Made by a program: the position numbers and the translations under genes. Positions 34,912-46,135 of a stretch of DNA of 64,000 bases are shown here, piece after piece. This stretch comes from Durusdinium trenchii (taxonomy: Eukaryota > Sar > Dinophyceae > Suessiales > Symbiodiniaceae): the NCBI GenBank assembly GCA_963970005.1, contig CAXAMN010028994.1:482742-546741 (forward strand), in the 5' to 3' direction. A model generated the notes under the pieces. That model searched no databases. It had not been told where the DNA came from and saw only the letters and a program-made list of their open reading frames with translations. Positions within the stretch are counted from its first letter, which is position 1, and each line of letters opens with the position of its first letter.

Positions 34912-35539
34912 AATAGGGCCATAGATGGCCATAGGGACAAAGACCCGATTCCAAAACTGCTCAACCAACCCGTTCATTGGATCTTTTCACTTGTACGGCC
35001 TCCAACAGGGTTCGCACCGCCACGAACTGCCGCAAGAAGAAACCTCACGAATGTGGCGTCCTCTCCGCTGTATTCACCGGAATCGCTGCGAAGGACCTCG
35101 ACTCCATGGGTGCAACACCTATATACTGTAACTGATCTGGCCAATCGAAGCAAAACAAAGCAAATTCGATCTGTCATCTGTCCCATTAGGGGCATCATTA
35201 GATCGTATGATCTAGTAGCTTTCAAAAATGGATCCCGCGCCATCCTGTGCCAATTTAAAACCTTCATGCATTTTCTTGACAACTTGAACCAAACACCACG
35301 ACATCCCGTTGATTCACCGTTGTCACACCAAAGTACGCGTACGCCTCAAATGGCCAAAAGGGAGGTGCCTTGGGCTGGGTGGGGACCCCAAGGGACTAAC
35401 TGCACAAAACTGGTCAATTTGGGACCTTTTTAGCGAGTGATTTGTGTGTTTTTGTTTGCCCTTCTGATTCAAAACAAGAACCATAACACGGGGATTTTGC
35501 CTTTGCCTTGTCTTCATGCAGTTTTGAGACCCGTATGCA

Positions 35540-35700
35540 GCTCCCATCCGCCAGCTGAAAAGCTGAGGCACAAAGAAGAATCATCATGATGGTGCTAAGA
35601 ACAAAGGCGTAGACGATGAGGGCATCATCCTCCGGCGGATCGTTCATCCCGTCACGATCCGCACGGCGTTCGAATGTGATCCGATCCGAACCAGTCCGGT
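35540..35700 (-). CDS. Candidate exon with membrane segment
   Basis: An open frame encodes a charged stretch (DRITFERRADRDGMNDPPED) directly followed by a hydrophobic run (ALIVYAFVLSTIMMILLCAS) fitting a transmembrane helix. The acidic/basic segment before the helix suggests a single-pass or N-terminal anchor. The downstream donor is not clear. No family recognised. Confidence 0.45.
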
Positions 35701-35884
35701 TTCACCGGTGTTTTGGACTTGAGCCGGTCCGTATGCGAAGTATGTACCACTGAGAAACCCATCATGACATGGACCAAGAATTCAAAAAACGGACGAGAAA
35801 GCGAGGCTTGAGCGGTACTTTGAGACCTTTGAGAGGCTCATTCCTTGTTGATCATGAAAAGCATTGGTTCCAAGCACATTACTT

Positions 35885-36000
35885 ATATATCTATATAGCT
35901 AGGTAGAAGTAGAAGCTACTATATAGTACTATACAGTGACAAGTGCATCGCTGCTAGTAACAAGGGCACTACTACTAGTAGCAAGAAGCGACTAGTAGAT
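35885..36000. repeat. Dispersed CTAGTA-type repeat
   Basis: Contains CATCGCTGCTAGTAACAAGG and ACTACTAGTAGCAAGAAG, related to the repeats at 32285, 47829 and 50607. Confidence 0.65.
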
Positions 36001-36829
36001 GGATGATTGGTGGTTGAGGGCTGCTGCATTGAATCCGTGCACTCTGTGCGTTCAGTGTGTGCGGCACCTGTACATTGCTTTTTAATTGTTTTTGCGCGCA
36101 CCCATCCGACCAAGTCCATAAACCTCAAAGTAACACGTAGAAAACCAGTACAATGGTCAAAAGGGAGAACTCCAGTTGCGCATTCCTTAGTATCCTCCAA
36201 CGTGCTCTTTAGTCTAACACAGAAGTGCTGATCGATCTCTTTGCTTGATCTGAGCATGTTTGAGCTACAATTTGCACATAGTATGATCACCTCCTTATCC
36301 TCACACTGGACACTGGCTAACCCCAACTGACGTCCTTAAAGACTTCCCTGGCTGAGTCCAAATTCCACCTGAGCACACTATGTGCATGCTCGGGACACAA
36401 CTCGACGCATACAGGACGCAACCACCTTGGTGGTGAAAATCCCGACGACGGCGCAAACCCAAATGCTCCATGTCATGAAATACATTGAACACCAAAAAAC
36501 ACCTGGCAGTGCATGTGCTTTGCATGTGGATCGGATATCACCGGATCACTCACCAGATCCTGATTCTTTGGGATGGAGCCGAAGGGTCCCCGGCCAACCT
36601 TTTGAGGGGCCCGCACAAAGGAAATTCTATTCAGCTTCCAGGTGACCCCCGCAGCACTGGGTACAAACAAATGGACATCGGACAACCAAATACAACATAG
36701 TGCATCTAGACCATATACATCTTGTTATACAGCTGAAGAGTACTGTACGTCTTATATTTGCACAAACGTCCAGTGTTTAGAATTCACTCTGCGTAACCCA
36801 CCACATGTCAACAGAATCTCTGCATCTTC

Positions 36830-37736
36830 TCATCTGAGTCCCTCGGTGGACCCCCAGCACCTCGGGAGTGGGTCCCGCGTCGGTGACCACAACGAGGCAC
36901 TCCAAGCGGTAGCCCATCAATGCGATCATCGCCCCAAGCTCGACGACTCGAATGGAATAGTAGAGCTCAGGTCTCAGCGCCACGTGCCCAAAGGGTGTGA
37001 CAAAACGGCCATGATACCCCCAAAGCATGTACCCATGATGTGTCGAAGAGTTACAGTACCTAAACTTAGGGTGTTTTAATGGGTACATGTATACGACCTC
37101 TGTAACAAACAGTTTGTAGCGGATTTCATGGTCTTCCCAGGGTTCCTTTTCCACTTCCACTTTCGTTTCATCGAGTTCAGTTCTTCCATACATGGATGGA
37201 CATGGGTTCGGTGCTTTTGGAAGAAAGTCATGATGTTGTGGTGTCACGGCCATACGGGCGCCCCTGGGAGGCGTTAGTGTTGTATATATATATATATGTA
37301 TATAGATGTTGACTCATGTTGACTCTATTTTCATGGTTGTTCACAAACATGTTGTTCACTCACATGTGGGGGGGGTGGGGCGGGACAAAACGGGAGAGCT
37401 GTGGGGGCGGTGGGAGGTCGGTGTATGTGACATCAAAACAGCGTGAGATCCCTAGTGACACACATGAATAGGACGTGCACAAGAGCAACACATGTCAAAA
37501 TCTCTTTTGATCCAACCGTGCTAAAGGTAGGTGGTATGAAACTCCCCAATCCCACTGGAGAAAATGAGATCTGCAACTCTTCCATAGTTCTGCTATGTTC
37601 TGCTCAAGCTCCAGGTGCCCGGCGGCAAGGTCATGGGGCTGTCCTGGCCGGACCAGAGTGGGGGACCAGCGCAGCTCGAGCCATTCACAACTCATGTCGC
37701 GCAAGGCGAACGGAAGTTGCATGGATTCCACAAGAC
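36830..37736 (-). CDS. Unassigned protein, at least three exons
   Basis: The exon near 37601-37736 follows acceptor TTTTCAG|GT and encodes SMQLPFALRDMSCEWLELRW. The next segment, to about 37253, begins at or near an ATG (MAVTPQHHDFLPKAPNPCPS) and continues with EPWEDHEIRYKLFVTEVVYM. The third, about 36830-37040, encodes GRFVTPFGHVALRPELYYSI and RVVELGAMIALMGYRLE. The last two are in one frame with no stop; a short intron between them (GT donor near 37060) or read-through are both possible. The third segment is rather hydrophobic. The region looks clearly coding, but I cannot name the family. Confidence 0.55.
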
Positions 37737-38411
37737 CTGAAAAGGCAAAAAAACAAACACAATAAATGTTGAACGTGTGATTCTAAGAGCCAACCGTCTT
37801 TATGTCTTGTATCCCAGGACCCCAACGACTGAAGAGGCCTAGGCCTATATATATTGCAGGGCCTACATAATTACTGGTTCCCGCAGACCTTCAATTTTTG
37901 CTTGCGAAGCGGTGGGTCGGGTCTGCTTCCTTCGGGATTTTAGGTGGGTTCTTCAGGAAATCAGTGAATCCTTCCAACGCTGATGGTGCGCAATCCGCAC
38001 ACGTAGCACCGCTCCTTCTCCAACATCGGCGTCATCAAACAAATGGAGGATGGCAAGGCGTAGACCTGAGCCCGCAAGCGTCGAAGCCGGTGAGACCAAT
38101 GGCTGAAGCTGGAGCAGAAGCGGTTTCACATATATTCAATTCCATCTGAGACCGGGTCTTGTGCAACTTGATTCCAGGTCTGCCCGCACCCCGTAGACCA
38201 TCTTTTCCTGGATTGAATATTAACTTGTCTTCTGGAGTTGCTTCAGAAGACTATGTTCCAATCTCATCTTGAGACCCAGTTTTGTTTTAACAAAGGACCC
38301 GGTTAGGGTTGGAAGCTGTTATATGTTTCGCAAATAAACTTGATTCCGTTTGGGCTCGAACCACATCCCAAAGGGAGGTGCTTGGGGTGGGTGCCAGGGG
38401 AATCTAACCAC

Positions 38412-38691
38412 CTTCTCGGGAGGTATTGGAGCCCTAGGGACTCAACATCCAGCTGTTGTGACTGTCGCCCACCCAAAAAGGAGTGGCATGCAGGATCTTT
38501 GAAGACCAGACTTTTGCGGGGTGGATCCAACTGAAATGGTATCCGTGCTGAAACGGGACTCTCGACCCAAGTCACCTGGACTGTATCTCCGGTTTTCCCG
38601 GTCCCCAGGTCGGTCAGGCCCAACTTCCGGAACCGGTCGCCAACGAGCCGGGCCACCAAGTTGTGCCGCAAGAGCCGCCCGCCACCACGAC
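38412..38691 (-). CDS. Unassigned exon
   Basis: Starts after acceptor GCCCCAG|GT and ends at donor GAGAAG|GTGG, phases consistent. It encodes GGRLLRHNLVARLVGDRFRK, then TGKTGDTVQ and PPRKSLVFKDPACHSF. An internal CAG|GTGACT could be an alternative donor. I recognise no family. Confidence 0.5.
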
Positions 38692-39394
38692 CTGGGGCAC
38701 TGCCGAGCAGCAAAGGGTACCGAAGAAATAGCAGAAATGAAGAATCTTAACGTACCTATAGCAACTGAAATGGTACCTAGCAATGCAGAACTTCTTGAAA
38801 TGAACAATGTTCATGGAAGAAATTAGCAATGGAATGCAATTGAATGCATTAATCACTAATGGATATGTCACTTCTTGGAAGAATAAGAACAGTTTACGAG
38901 CGGATACGAACGGGTGCTCTATCAGCTTCGATGTCTGTTCAATGGAGTAGCTCTTGGTTTTGAGGTTGTTTCTCACTGTTTCTCAAGGTGCACGTGTTGC
39001 CGGTGTGGCTCAAAAAATGCACGTCTTCATCCCCAAATCTGCATCCACCGAAACCCAAACCAGATTAATTAAGATATAATAACTGCTCCTCAAACTCAAG
39101 AAACACATTGACCTCACTGTAACAAAAAACTATACCTAAAGCTTCCTAACCAAAAAAATAAGTCAGTTAAGAAAAGTGCCGCATTTATCTATACCTTCAA
39201 ACAACAAACACTACAATCACTCGAAAACATTATACCGGCATAGACCCCAGATAGCACTTCAAGAAAAGTTGGATAGCATGGCAAGAGCGGGAGACAAGCT
39301 TGGGAGACATCCCACTCAAAGCCGGGAAAAAGATGGAAAAGGTAAACAAGATCTAAATCATCTTATAACAGCATCCGCGGTCAAAGGCAGGCAA

Positions 39395-39975
39395 GAAAAC
39401 GACAAGGCGGCAGCGGCAGCCAAGAGCGAAATCATGAAGGGAGACAAGCTTGGGAGACAAGGCGGCAGCGGCAGCCCAGAGCGAAATCATGAAGGGAGAC
39501 AAGCTTGGGAGACCAGGCGGCAGCGGCAGCCAAGAGCGAAGTTATGAAGGCAGACAAGCTTGAGAAACAAGACGGCAGCGGCAGCCAAGAGCGAAATCAT
39601 GAACGGAGACAAGCTTGGAAGACAAGCCGGCAGAGCCAGCCAAAAGCGAAATCATGAAGGGAGACAAGCTTCACAGACAAGGCGGCAGCGGCAGCCAAAA
39701 GCGAAATCATGAAGGGAGACAAGCTTGGGAGACAAGGCGACAGCGGCAGCCAAGAGCGAAATCATGAAGGGAGACAAGCTTCACAAACAAGGCAGCAGCG
39801 GCAGCCGAAAGCGAAATCATGAAGGGAGACAAGCTTCACAGACAAGGCGGCAGCGGCAGCCAAAAGCGAAATCATGACGGGAGACAAGCTTGGGAAACAA
39901 GGCGGCAGCGGCAGCCAAGAGCGAAATCATGAAGGGAGACGAGCTTGGGAGACAAGGCGGCAGCGGCAGCGGCAA
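39395..39975. repeat. 55-bp minisatellite, about 10.5 copies
   Basis: GCGAAATCATG recurs at exactly 55-base spacing (39426, 39481, 39536, 39591, 39646, 39701, 39756, 39811, 39866, 39921). Each unit contains GGAGACAAGCTTGGGAGACA and GGCGGCAGCGGCAGCC. Units differ by a few substitutions; some read CTTCACAGACA instead of CTTGGGAGACA, alternating in part of the array. 55 is not a multiple of 3, so it does not encode a simple protein repeat. A partial relative lies near 39285. Confidence 0.97.
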
Positions 39976-41181
39976 CCAATTTCCGCAATCACTATAGCTT
40001 CGCTATCTGGGGAAAAAACAACACTCCATGATACTCCATGGAACCCTCTCAAATCCAACATGCTTGGACCCCTTCTTGCTTTTTGGGCAGTGCCTCTATA
40101 CTTCACAAGGCACACACACACACAACGAAAGATTCACAAGCTCTGGACTTTGAACAGGAAACCCAAAATTTGCAATACTGATTGCTAAAACCAAGGTAAT
40201 TTGGTGTTGAACCGGATGGTTCGCCTTTTTAGGAACATTGCATGCATTTTGCAGGTGTCCACTTTGGGCCGAAAACAAACCAAAGCATTGCTTGGGAGCA
40301 TCCTCTCCTTTCGATTGACTTTCCACGCATTTCTAGACATTTAAGGTTGTGGGCCAGTGGATTAAGAGGCTCAAAAGAGCGGCATGAACAAATCACAAGG
40401 AAGTGCCAGTCTTCAGCATCTCAAAAAACACTCAGAACCCTTCAAAACGCAACAAAACTCACACAAAACGCGCATTCGTCCGAAACAAATGCTATAGGGA
40501 GTCCAAAAAGTACAACATACCATGGGTTCCCCAAACCAAACTGTACAACTCAATAACATGAACCTTCACTCCAACCGACATGGGTCTCCACTCCCCCAAA
40601 TCCGTGAGATCAGCCGCCCCACTGTACTTCCTTCCTCTGGTCATTTGAGAGATCGCCGCCTGACGCGCCGAGCGGCCGATCGAACGGGGGTTCACCCGCA
40701 CGGTTCCACCTGTTGTTTTTGGAATGAAAAGAAGTACGTCCTTCCCAAAAAGGCTCAGATTTTGTGATCCACTTTACATGGGTATAGTGAAAGGCATGGC
40801 GAAAGGGAGGGTGACTCCGAAAAGACCTGGAGGTGTTGGTCTTTGGGAGTCAGAAGGAGGAGACGTCCCAGTCTGCAATGTCCAATTGACTGAGTTTACC
40901 TTTCTTGGTAGGGGTGGATGATGACTCCCAGCTGGGGGAAAAAATTGGTCATTGGAAATTCCTGGTGCGTACTGTCCTCTACCCACAGGTCTATGCAAAA
41001 TCTGTCACTGTCTATTCAAGAAGGCATTTGGGTGCAGGTTTGGAAAGGCAACAAACAAATGGAACACATTTACATTTGAAGAATACAAACATGGAGGCTG
41101 ATGGTTTCTATTCTGGGAGGATCTTCTGAATATTAATGCCAAGTTTATAAATACCTAACAGGATGGGTGTCCACCTCCATG

Positions 41182-41669
41182 TCACGTGTATTCAGGCTGC
41201 GATCTCATGTGCAAAGCTCTGCTAAACAGGGCATCGTCTTCACACATGCATCCCAAAGCGCTTTCTCTCCCAAAATACTGGGTCGAGACGATGGCTTTTG
41301 ACTCAGCTTGATGGGTTTCAACTGCTGGGGCGGCGGCAAGAGTCACCACCAGGACCGTGTCAGCGCTCATCACAGTGACCTGAAGAAGCCGGCCGAGAGA
41401 GTGGGGAGAGGAGACCCTTGGGGGGATGATGAAGCCAGTTTGGTGATCTTTTGAATCATGTCTCCCTGCAGCACTGTGCTTGGCCGAAACACAAAGCACA
41501 GCAACTTGCTGCCGGATCACCTGGACCAAGGCATCTTCATGCAAAACGGTGTCCAAAAAAGGCATCTTCCCACCAAATGAGCACCGGATGGCGAGAGGGT
41601 GGCGATCATATGCATATTCATGACATGGGCCAAATCTTGGTGCTGTTTCTGAAACATCTGACGTAACAT
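41182..41669 (-). CDS. Unassigned open exon region (about 160 codons)
   Basis: Open throughout from acceptor TTTCTAG|AT (41669). It encodes DVTSDVSETAPRFGPCHEY, GGKMPFLDTVLHEDALVQVI, and later VMSADTVLVVTLAAAPAVET and FGRESALGCMCEDDALF. A CTTCAG|GTCAC in the middle looks like an acceptor, so the centre (SAAGRHDSKD...) may be a frame-preserving intron. Codon use is coding-like at both ends. No domain recognised. Confidence 0.55.
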
Positions 41670-41744
41670 CTAGAAACATATTCAGCAAACAATCAAACCA
41701 ATAAGTGAATAAGTTGTGCTGCATCTCAATGTTTCAGGGAGTGC

Positions 41745-42344
41745 TTGGGAAACTATAATGATATTGTACATAATATGCGTAATATGGCATTAATTAATAT
41801 GTTCACTGTTCCAGCAATCACTGTTCAGCAAATTAACATCCACCAAATTAACATCAACTCCCAACACCACTCACTGGTGCAGCTAGAGGAAGATGGTCTT
41901 CTCCCACGGGTGAATTCTCTGGGTCCGCCATGTCCTGCGACCCCAGAACGCCGCGCCGAGGGGCAATGCCCCAAGGCCGGCAAACGCATTGGAAGAGCGC
42001 CAAAGAAGTGGCACCTCGGCCGAAGTGAACAGAAGTGGCACCTCGGCTTGGCTTCCAGCTTTTTGGAGGTGCAACAGGTCCTTTTTGGCTCTTCAGCTTT
42101 GGTGTTTGGGGCCCAAGGCATCCATTTGCCGCCCCAAGCAACATCTCAGTCCCTGTACCTGAAGCAAAGATCCCCAATCACTCGCCCCAACCAACGACAC
42201 CATCATCATCGCCGTCCCACCGCCCGGTCCACCGCCCGGTCCATCGCCCGGTCGACCAGCGACGTCACCCGGGCCCCCCTGGCGCGAGGTGACCTCTGCG
42301 ATGCGAAAGGCGAAGACGCCCCACCTGATCCGCGGTTCGGTTGA
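41745..42344 (+). CDS. Unassigned plus-strand open frame with internal repeats
   Basis: The longest plus-strand frame outside simple repeats (199 codons from ATG). The 5' quarter is AT-rich and probably not coding; the rest contains a duplicated KWHLG unit and a 12-bp tandem (CGCCCGGTCCAC, about four copies) giving an Ala-Arg-Ser-Thr repeat. It may be an exon of the same plus-strand gene as 42785-42905. Minus-strand frames here are also open, so the strand is uncertain. Confidence 0.3.
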   Translation: MGNYNDIVHNMRNMALINMFTVPAITVQQINIHQININSQHHSLVQLEEDGLLPRVNSLGPPCPATPERRAEGQCPKAGKRIGRAPKKWHLGRSEQKWHLGLASSFLEVQQVLFGSSALVFGAQGIHLPPQATSQSLYLKQRSPITRPNQRHHHHRRPTARSTARSIARSTSDVTRAPLARGDLCDAKGEDAPPDPRFG

Positions 42345-42784
42345 CCGGTGGCCCCCGGTGGAAGGCGAGTCCCGTTTAAGAGCCGATGGCCCCCCCGTTT
42401 GAGTCCAACAAGTCTTTTTTGGTGGATGACATGTACATGTGGTAGAGTAGATGGTTAAAACATATCTTGAACAGATGGGGGTTTCATATAGGGGTCCAGA
42501 TCAACTTGGGATTACTGGGGGTAACTTGTACCATCGAACCTCTGAAAATTCTGTATATCAATATCACATCAACATCTAGTTTTGCAGGGACTTGATGTGG
42601 AGTGTTTTTGCGACATCATGAGAGAAAGCCCCCAACTCCTTGGCATTCCTGATCAGGCGCATCTGATGACATAGAAACGGGTCATGAACGTTTTGTGAAT
42701 CGCCTACCTGTCTATTTCAGCTTTGGGGTGTCCATGCATTGTTTTCCCTGTGTTTTCTTGGGGTATCCATCGTACTCCGTCGCC

Positions 42785-42905
42785 CGGTGCTGCTCAGGTG
42801 CCACTTGGCATTGGCTCCACGACACAGGCCCGGCCTAAGTGGCTGGAACGACGAGGGAAGGCAGCGAGGCGGACGAAAAAGAAGGCGATGCCGAAGGGAA
42901 CCTGA
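42785..42905 (+). CDS. Plus-strand terminal exon, basic tail
   Basis: An open frame encodes AAQVPLGIGSTTQARPKWLE and then RRGKAARRTKKKAMPKGT before a stop at 42905. The Lys/Arg-rich end looks like a nuclear-localisation or nucleic-acid-binding tail. Codons are natural in this frame only. The upstream edge is not fixed (possible acceptors in 42770-42800). Confidence 0.45.
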
Positions 42906-43124
42906 TTCTTTTTACATACCGAGACACTCGATGGATGGACTAGCATCAATCTTTACTGATCAGCTGGGGTGGTTGAAAAGGGGTCAAGGTAGGCATATCT
43001 TCCAGTCTCATGGAGCGTCTGGGACCTAGATGTTTGACATGACATGGTTGTGGGAGACCCCTCCTCTTCTTCAAGAGCAACACTATCCTTTAGTTGGGTC
43101 CACCTCATAGGGATTCCCTTGCAG

Positions 43125-43240
43125 GTCTCATGCGTAAAGTCACCATACCCGTGTTCACTCCTGCAGCAGGTGCTTTTGAACAGCCATCAAACAGTTTACA
43201 GCTACTCCCTCACGTGGCCACGGTCGATGAAGTTGCCAAG
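43125..43240 (+). CDS. Plus-strand unassigned exon
   Basis: From acceptor CTTGCAG|GT to donor GCCAAG|GTCCTT. It encodes LMRKVTIPVFTPAAGAFEQP and LLPHVATVDEVAK. Codon pattern and splice sites agree. Without splicing the frame continues to a stop at 43325-43327. Family unknown. Confidence 0.45.
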
Positions 43241-43439
43241 GTCCTTGGGTGCTGCACAAGAGCCTCTTGCCACAACAAATTATTAACGGTCTGTCAGTGT
43301 GTTCCAGAAAGACCCGAAGAAGTATGATTCAATAATTATTCAAATCACGGACGTTTTTCCAGCTAACTTCCGACTCCAAATTTCCCCAAATCAAAACGAT
43401 CAAGAAGAACACACCGACCAAGCAAAATCACAACAACAC

Positions 43440-43567
43440 CCTGCTGAAACTGGCGCTCTTGGCCTCAATGGCTGGGGCACCGAGCACCTTTACCAGAAGC
43501 TCTCCTCCGTCGTACCTCGGCTGCAACTGTATACAGATGGACCAGAACTCAATGGATTGAGGTGATG
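43440..43567 (-). CDS. Minus-strand unassigned exon
   Basis: Between acceptor ATTCAG|CA and donor AGCAGG|GTGTT; phase 1 to 0. It encodes SIEFWSICIQLQPRYDGGEL and VKVLGAPAIEAKSASF. It probably belongs with the minus-strand exons above 43.9 kb. Confidence 0.45.
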
Positions 43568-43949
43568 CTGAATGGAATGACAGCCCCGAGAAGAAACATG
43601 ATTTGCTAACTTTGCAGACCTCCACCTTCTTACATAGGGCCCTGGCCGAGTTTCCTGGAGTCTTTAACAAACCCTGTTGTGCATGGCCAGTAACTCCCAC
43701 TGAACAACGAATCTACACATCAAGTCGCGAGATCATCTCCAAAAGAACACCAGCAGGGTGACATCACGTGACTGAAACCTCTGGGCCTGAGCATCCCAGC
43801 TTGTCCAAGGCACTGAAGGCGTAGCCTGCAACTGTTACAGTCAAAAGACTGTCCTGCAACTGTTGACCATGTAGACTCCCAACACCCCTGATGAGTGTTT
43901 TGACCCAACAGGGAGACAATCAACACCACTGGAGGGAGTCAAAACACCA

Positions 43950-44120
43950 CTGATGTAATCTCCATGGTCCCGACTCCCTGGAACCATCGGACGGGGGCAA
44001 CGTGGATACCAATGGCCCCGAAAGGATGACCCAAACTTGGCACCCAAAGGCACCGCGCTCGACGACTGTCTCGACTCCGAGAAACTCCCCCCCGTGAGGT
44101 TCTTCAACGGGTAGGTAACA
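43950..44120 (-). CDS. Minus-strand unassigned exon
   Basis: An open frame encodes EEPHGGEFLGVETVVERGAF and CQVWVILSGPLVSTLP; another frame is also open but has less natural residues. Edges are approximate. Same strand as the broken frame at 44418-44798. Confidence 0.4.
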
Positions 44121-44417
44121 GAAAATGACAATACCATACAATAGATTACAATACCATAGTGTAAGATTCACATCAAAGAGCTACTTAGGTTTTGAACCAG
44201 AGTAGGAAAGGTGCGAAATAAGACAAGTATAACATGCATTTAGTTAGGCGCGACCAATCACTTTTGCGGCCATTCACAGGAAGGCCACAGAATATCCAGG
44301 TCGATTTGTTCTACCGAGCCATTTTCCGAACTTTGTGTTGGAAAGCCCGATTTTGCGTGGAAAGGACCACTCACTCAGCCCAACGAAAATCGGGGAATCT
44401 TGTTGGACAATTGCTCC

Positions 44418-44798
44418 ACCTGTCGAGGATGAACAAGTAAGTGTAGGTGACTGTGTAGGTTGTATGGCCTGGCCTGGGGCCGTAGCATACTCTTGAAAGA
44501 AGGATTGAACTGCATGACAATCTGCAATCTGGAAAAATAGGACGTCTAGAGATACCACCCACACATTTCCGCTGGTATCCTAATGAAGCAAACTCGTTGC
44601 ATAATGTTGCATATGCTTGTCGCAAAGCGGATCGATGGTATGCGGAAAATCAAGGGCCCGAGGTGAGTCATATGGAACAGGGCCAGTGACCTCATCATTG
44701 TGATTATACCAAAAAGGCATGTGTAAACCTGAAGAAATCGTGGAAGCTATGGCGAGTTCTGCTCGTATAATACTTGGATCATTGCGTGCTGTCGGTTC
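44418..44798 (-). pseudogene. Unassigned coding region broken by one in-frame TAG
   Basis: After acceptor CCGCAG|GAA the frame encodes NDPSIIRAELAIASTISSGL, MPFWYNHNDEVTGPVPYD and LCDKHMQHYATSLLH, then meets a TAG at 44580-44582. The same frame continues at once with DTSGNVWVVSLDVLFFQIAD and HAVQSFFQEYATAPGQAI. Both sides look equally coding, so the stop (CAG to TAG would be one change) is either a nonsense mutation, a sequencing error or a recoded codon. A donor is possible near 44418. The family is not recognised. The exons at 45640-46135 may be its upstream part. Confidence 0.6.
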
Positions 44799-45639
44799 CT
44801 GCGGGTCCGGCCATTGTAAAAGCTTACAACATGCCCATACCCTTGTACAGCAGCTAGTCCAGCTCCCCACGAACATGTGCGAGCTACGGCCGGGTGAAGA
44901 TTATCGGGAGAAGTGACCAAAAAGGGAGGAAGGCATGTCCTCCAAGTCGCCTCTCTGCTTGTCTTCTCATCAGCATGTGATTGAATATATACCCGAATAT
45001 GCTTCTTTGTTCTGAATAGCCAGGTAGGTATTCACATCTGTTGTGACGGTATACACCGCCTGAAAATCAGCATATTTATAGTATTGTTGATTGATTTATG
45101 ATTTCTGGAAAAAACTGAGTCATACATCTGCCAGATAAAATGAACATCATTATCTCGGGACCGTTTGGCAACAAAATCGGCTGCACAATTACCTACCATG
45201 TTTCTCTAATGACATGTTGTTGTTGTTGTTTTTCAACTTTCATGATTATTCCAATGAGTGTATGTCATACTTGCCTGCATTAAGAAAGATTTTGGATTCA
45301 ATGTCAATGTAGAATACATGGAGTGTTCGGGTACAGGTCACTCTCAAAGAATCCAACGGTCTTCTGCAAAGGAAATTGGTCCAGTCCCTATACAGCTGTG
45401 AGCTGCGCTGTTTGGGCATGTTTGTGCTTGTGATTGTCCCTACATAGCACAAATCTTACCCTCCCCAGGCGCTTCAAGCTCCATCCATGTACGTGTCCTC
45501 CCAAAACGCTAGCACAAAAACTGGTAGATCACCCCCATTCACCCCCAATGTTCAGAACAACCTGGGACCTGTCCCAAACCAGCTCTGGCAAATGCATGGC
45601 TTAGGTCAGGACAGGACAGGTTCTCATCTTTTGAAGACA

Positions 45640-45868
45640 TCTTGTTTCCGGCAGGTCTACAATGGGGCAATTCGCCCTGGTCTTCTTGGATACACCACCT
45701 ATTTGGGTGTTTGGTCCACCCTACAAACCATGGAAAGCCGTCCGAGAAGCCGTATTCGTATTCCATCACCACCGTTGTGTCACGGCTGTGGACTCGTGCA
45801 TGAAGTCTCGCCACCGTACTGCGTACTGCGATGTTCTCTGCTCCAAAGGGACCCTGTATATAGTTGCA
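45640..45868 (-). CDS. Unassigned exon
   Basis: An open frame encodes YIQGPFGAENIAVRSTVARL, HSRDTTVVMEYEYGFSDGF and WFVGWTKHPNRW. Strong coding character (aromatic-rich, no stop for over 100 codons). Both splice edges are ambiguous. Same strand as its neighbours. Confidence 0.5.
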
Positions 45869-45911
45869 CATCGGCTTTAGTAGTGCCGGTCTGATGTCTG
45901 CTATTAATCAC

Positions 45912-46135
45912 CAAGACGAGTTCGGCGATGGCATTGGTCTTGAAGGTGCAGGCACCCACGTGTTGTACTTCTGGGTCTTGTTGTCAAGTGGAAGCATGTC
46001 TCCTGGGCCTTCAATTTCTTGCGTTGCCCGATTTAATTTGGGCTCAGCGGTGGGATATGGCACACAACCTTTTGCACTGCGCCTCGCACCTTGTGACTGC
46101 TTGAGCCCTTGTTGATCCATGTTGTCGGCAGTATC
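45912..46135 (-). CDS. Unassigned exon
   Basis: Starts after acceptor ATTCAG|GAT. It encodes ADNMDQQGLKQSQGARRSAK, then EPKLNRATQEIEGPGDMLPL and KTQKYNTWVPAPSRPMPSP, with GT donors at 45917 or 45911. An internal ATG might be a start. The composition is hydrophilic and Pro-rich. It probably precedes 45640-45868. Confidence 0.5.

Noticed and set aside
39395..39975. Regular repeats resembling a CRISPR array
   Set aside because: Units are head-to-tail 55-bp copies with no unique spacers, in a eukaryotic setting; this is a minisatellite.
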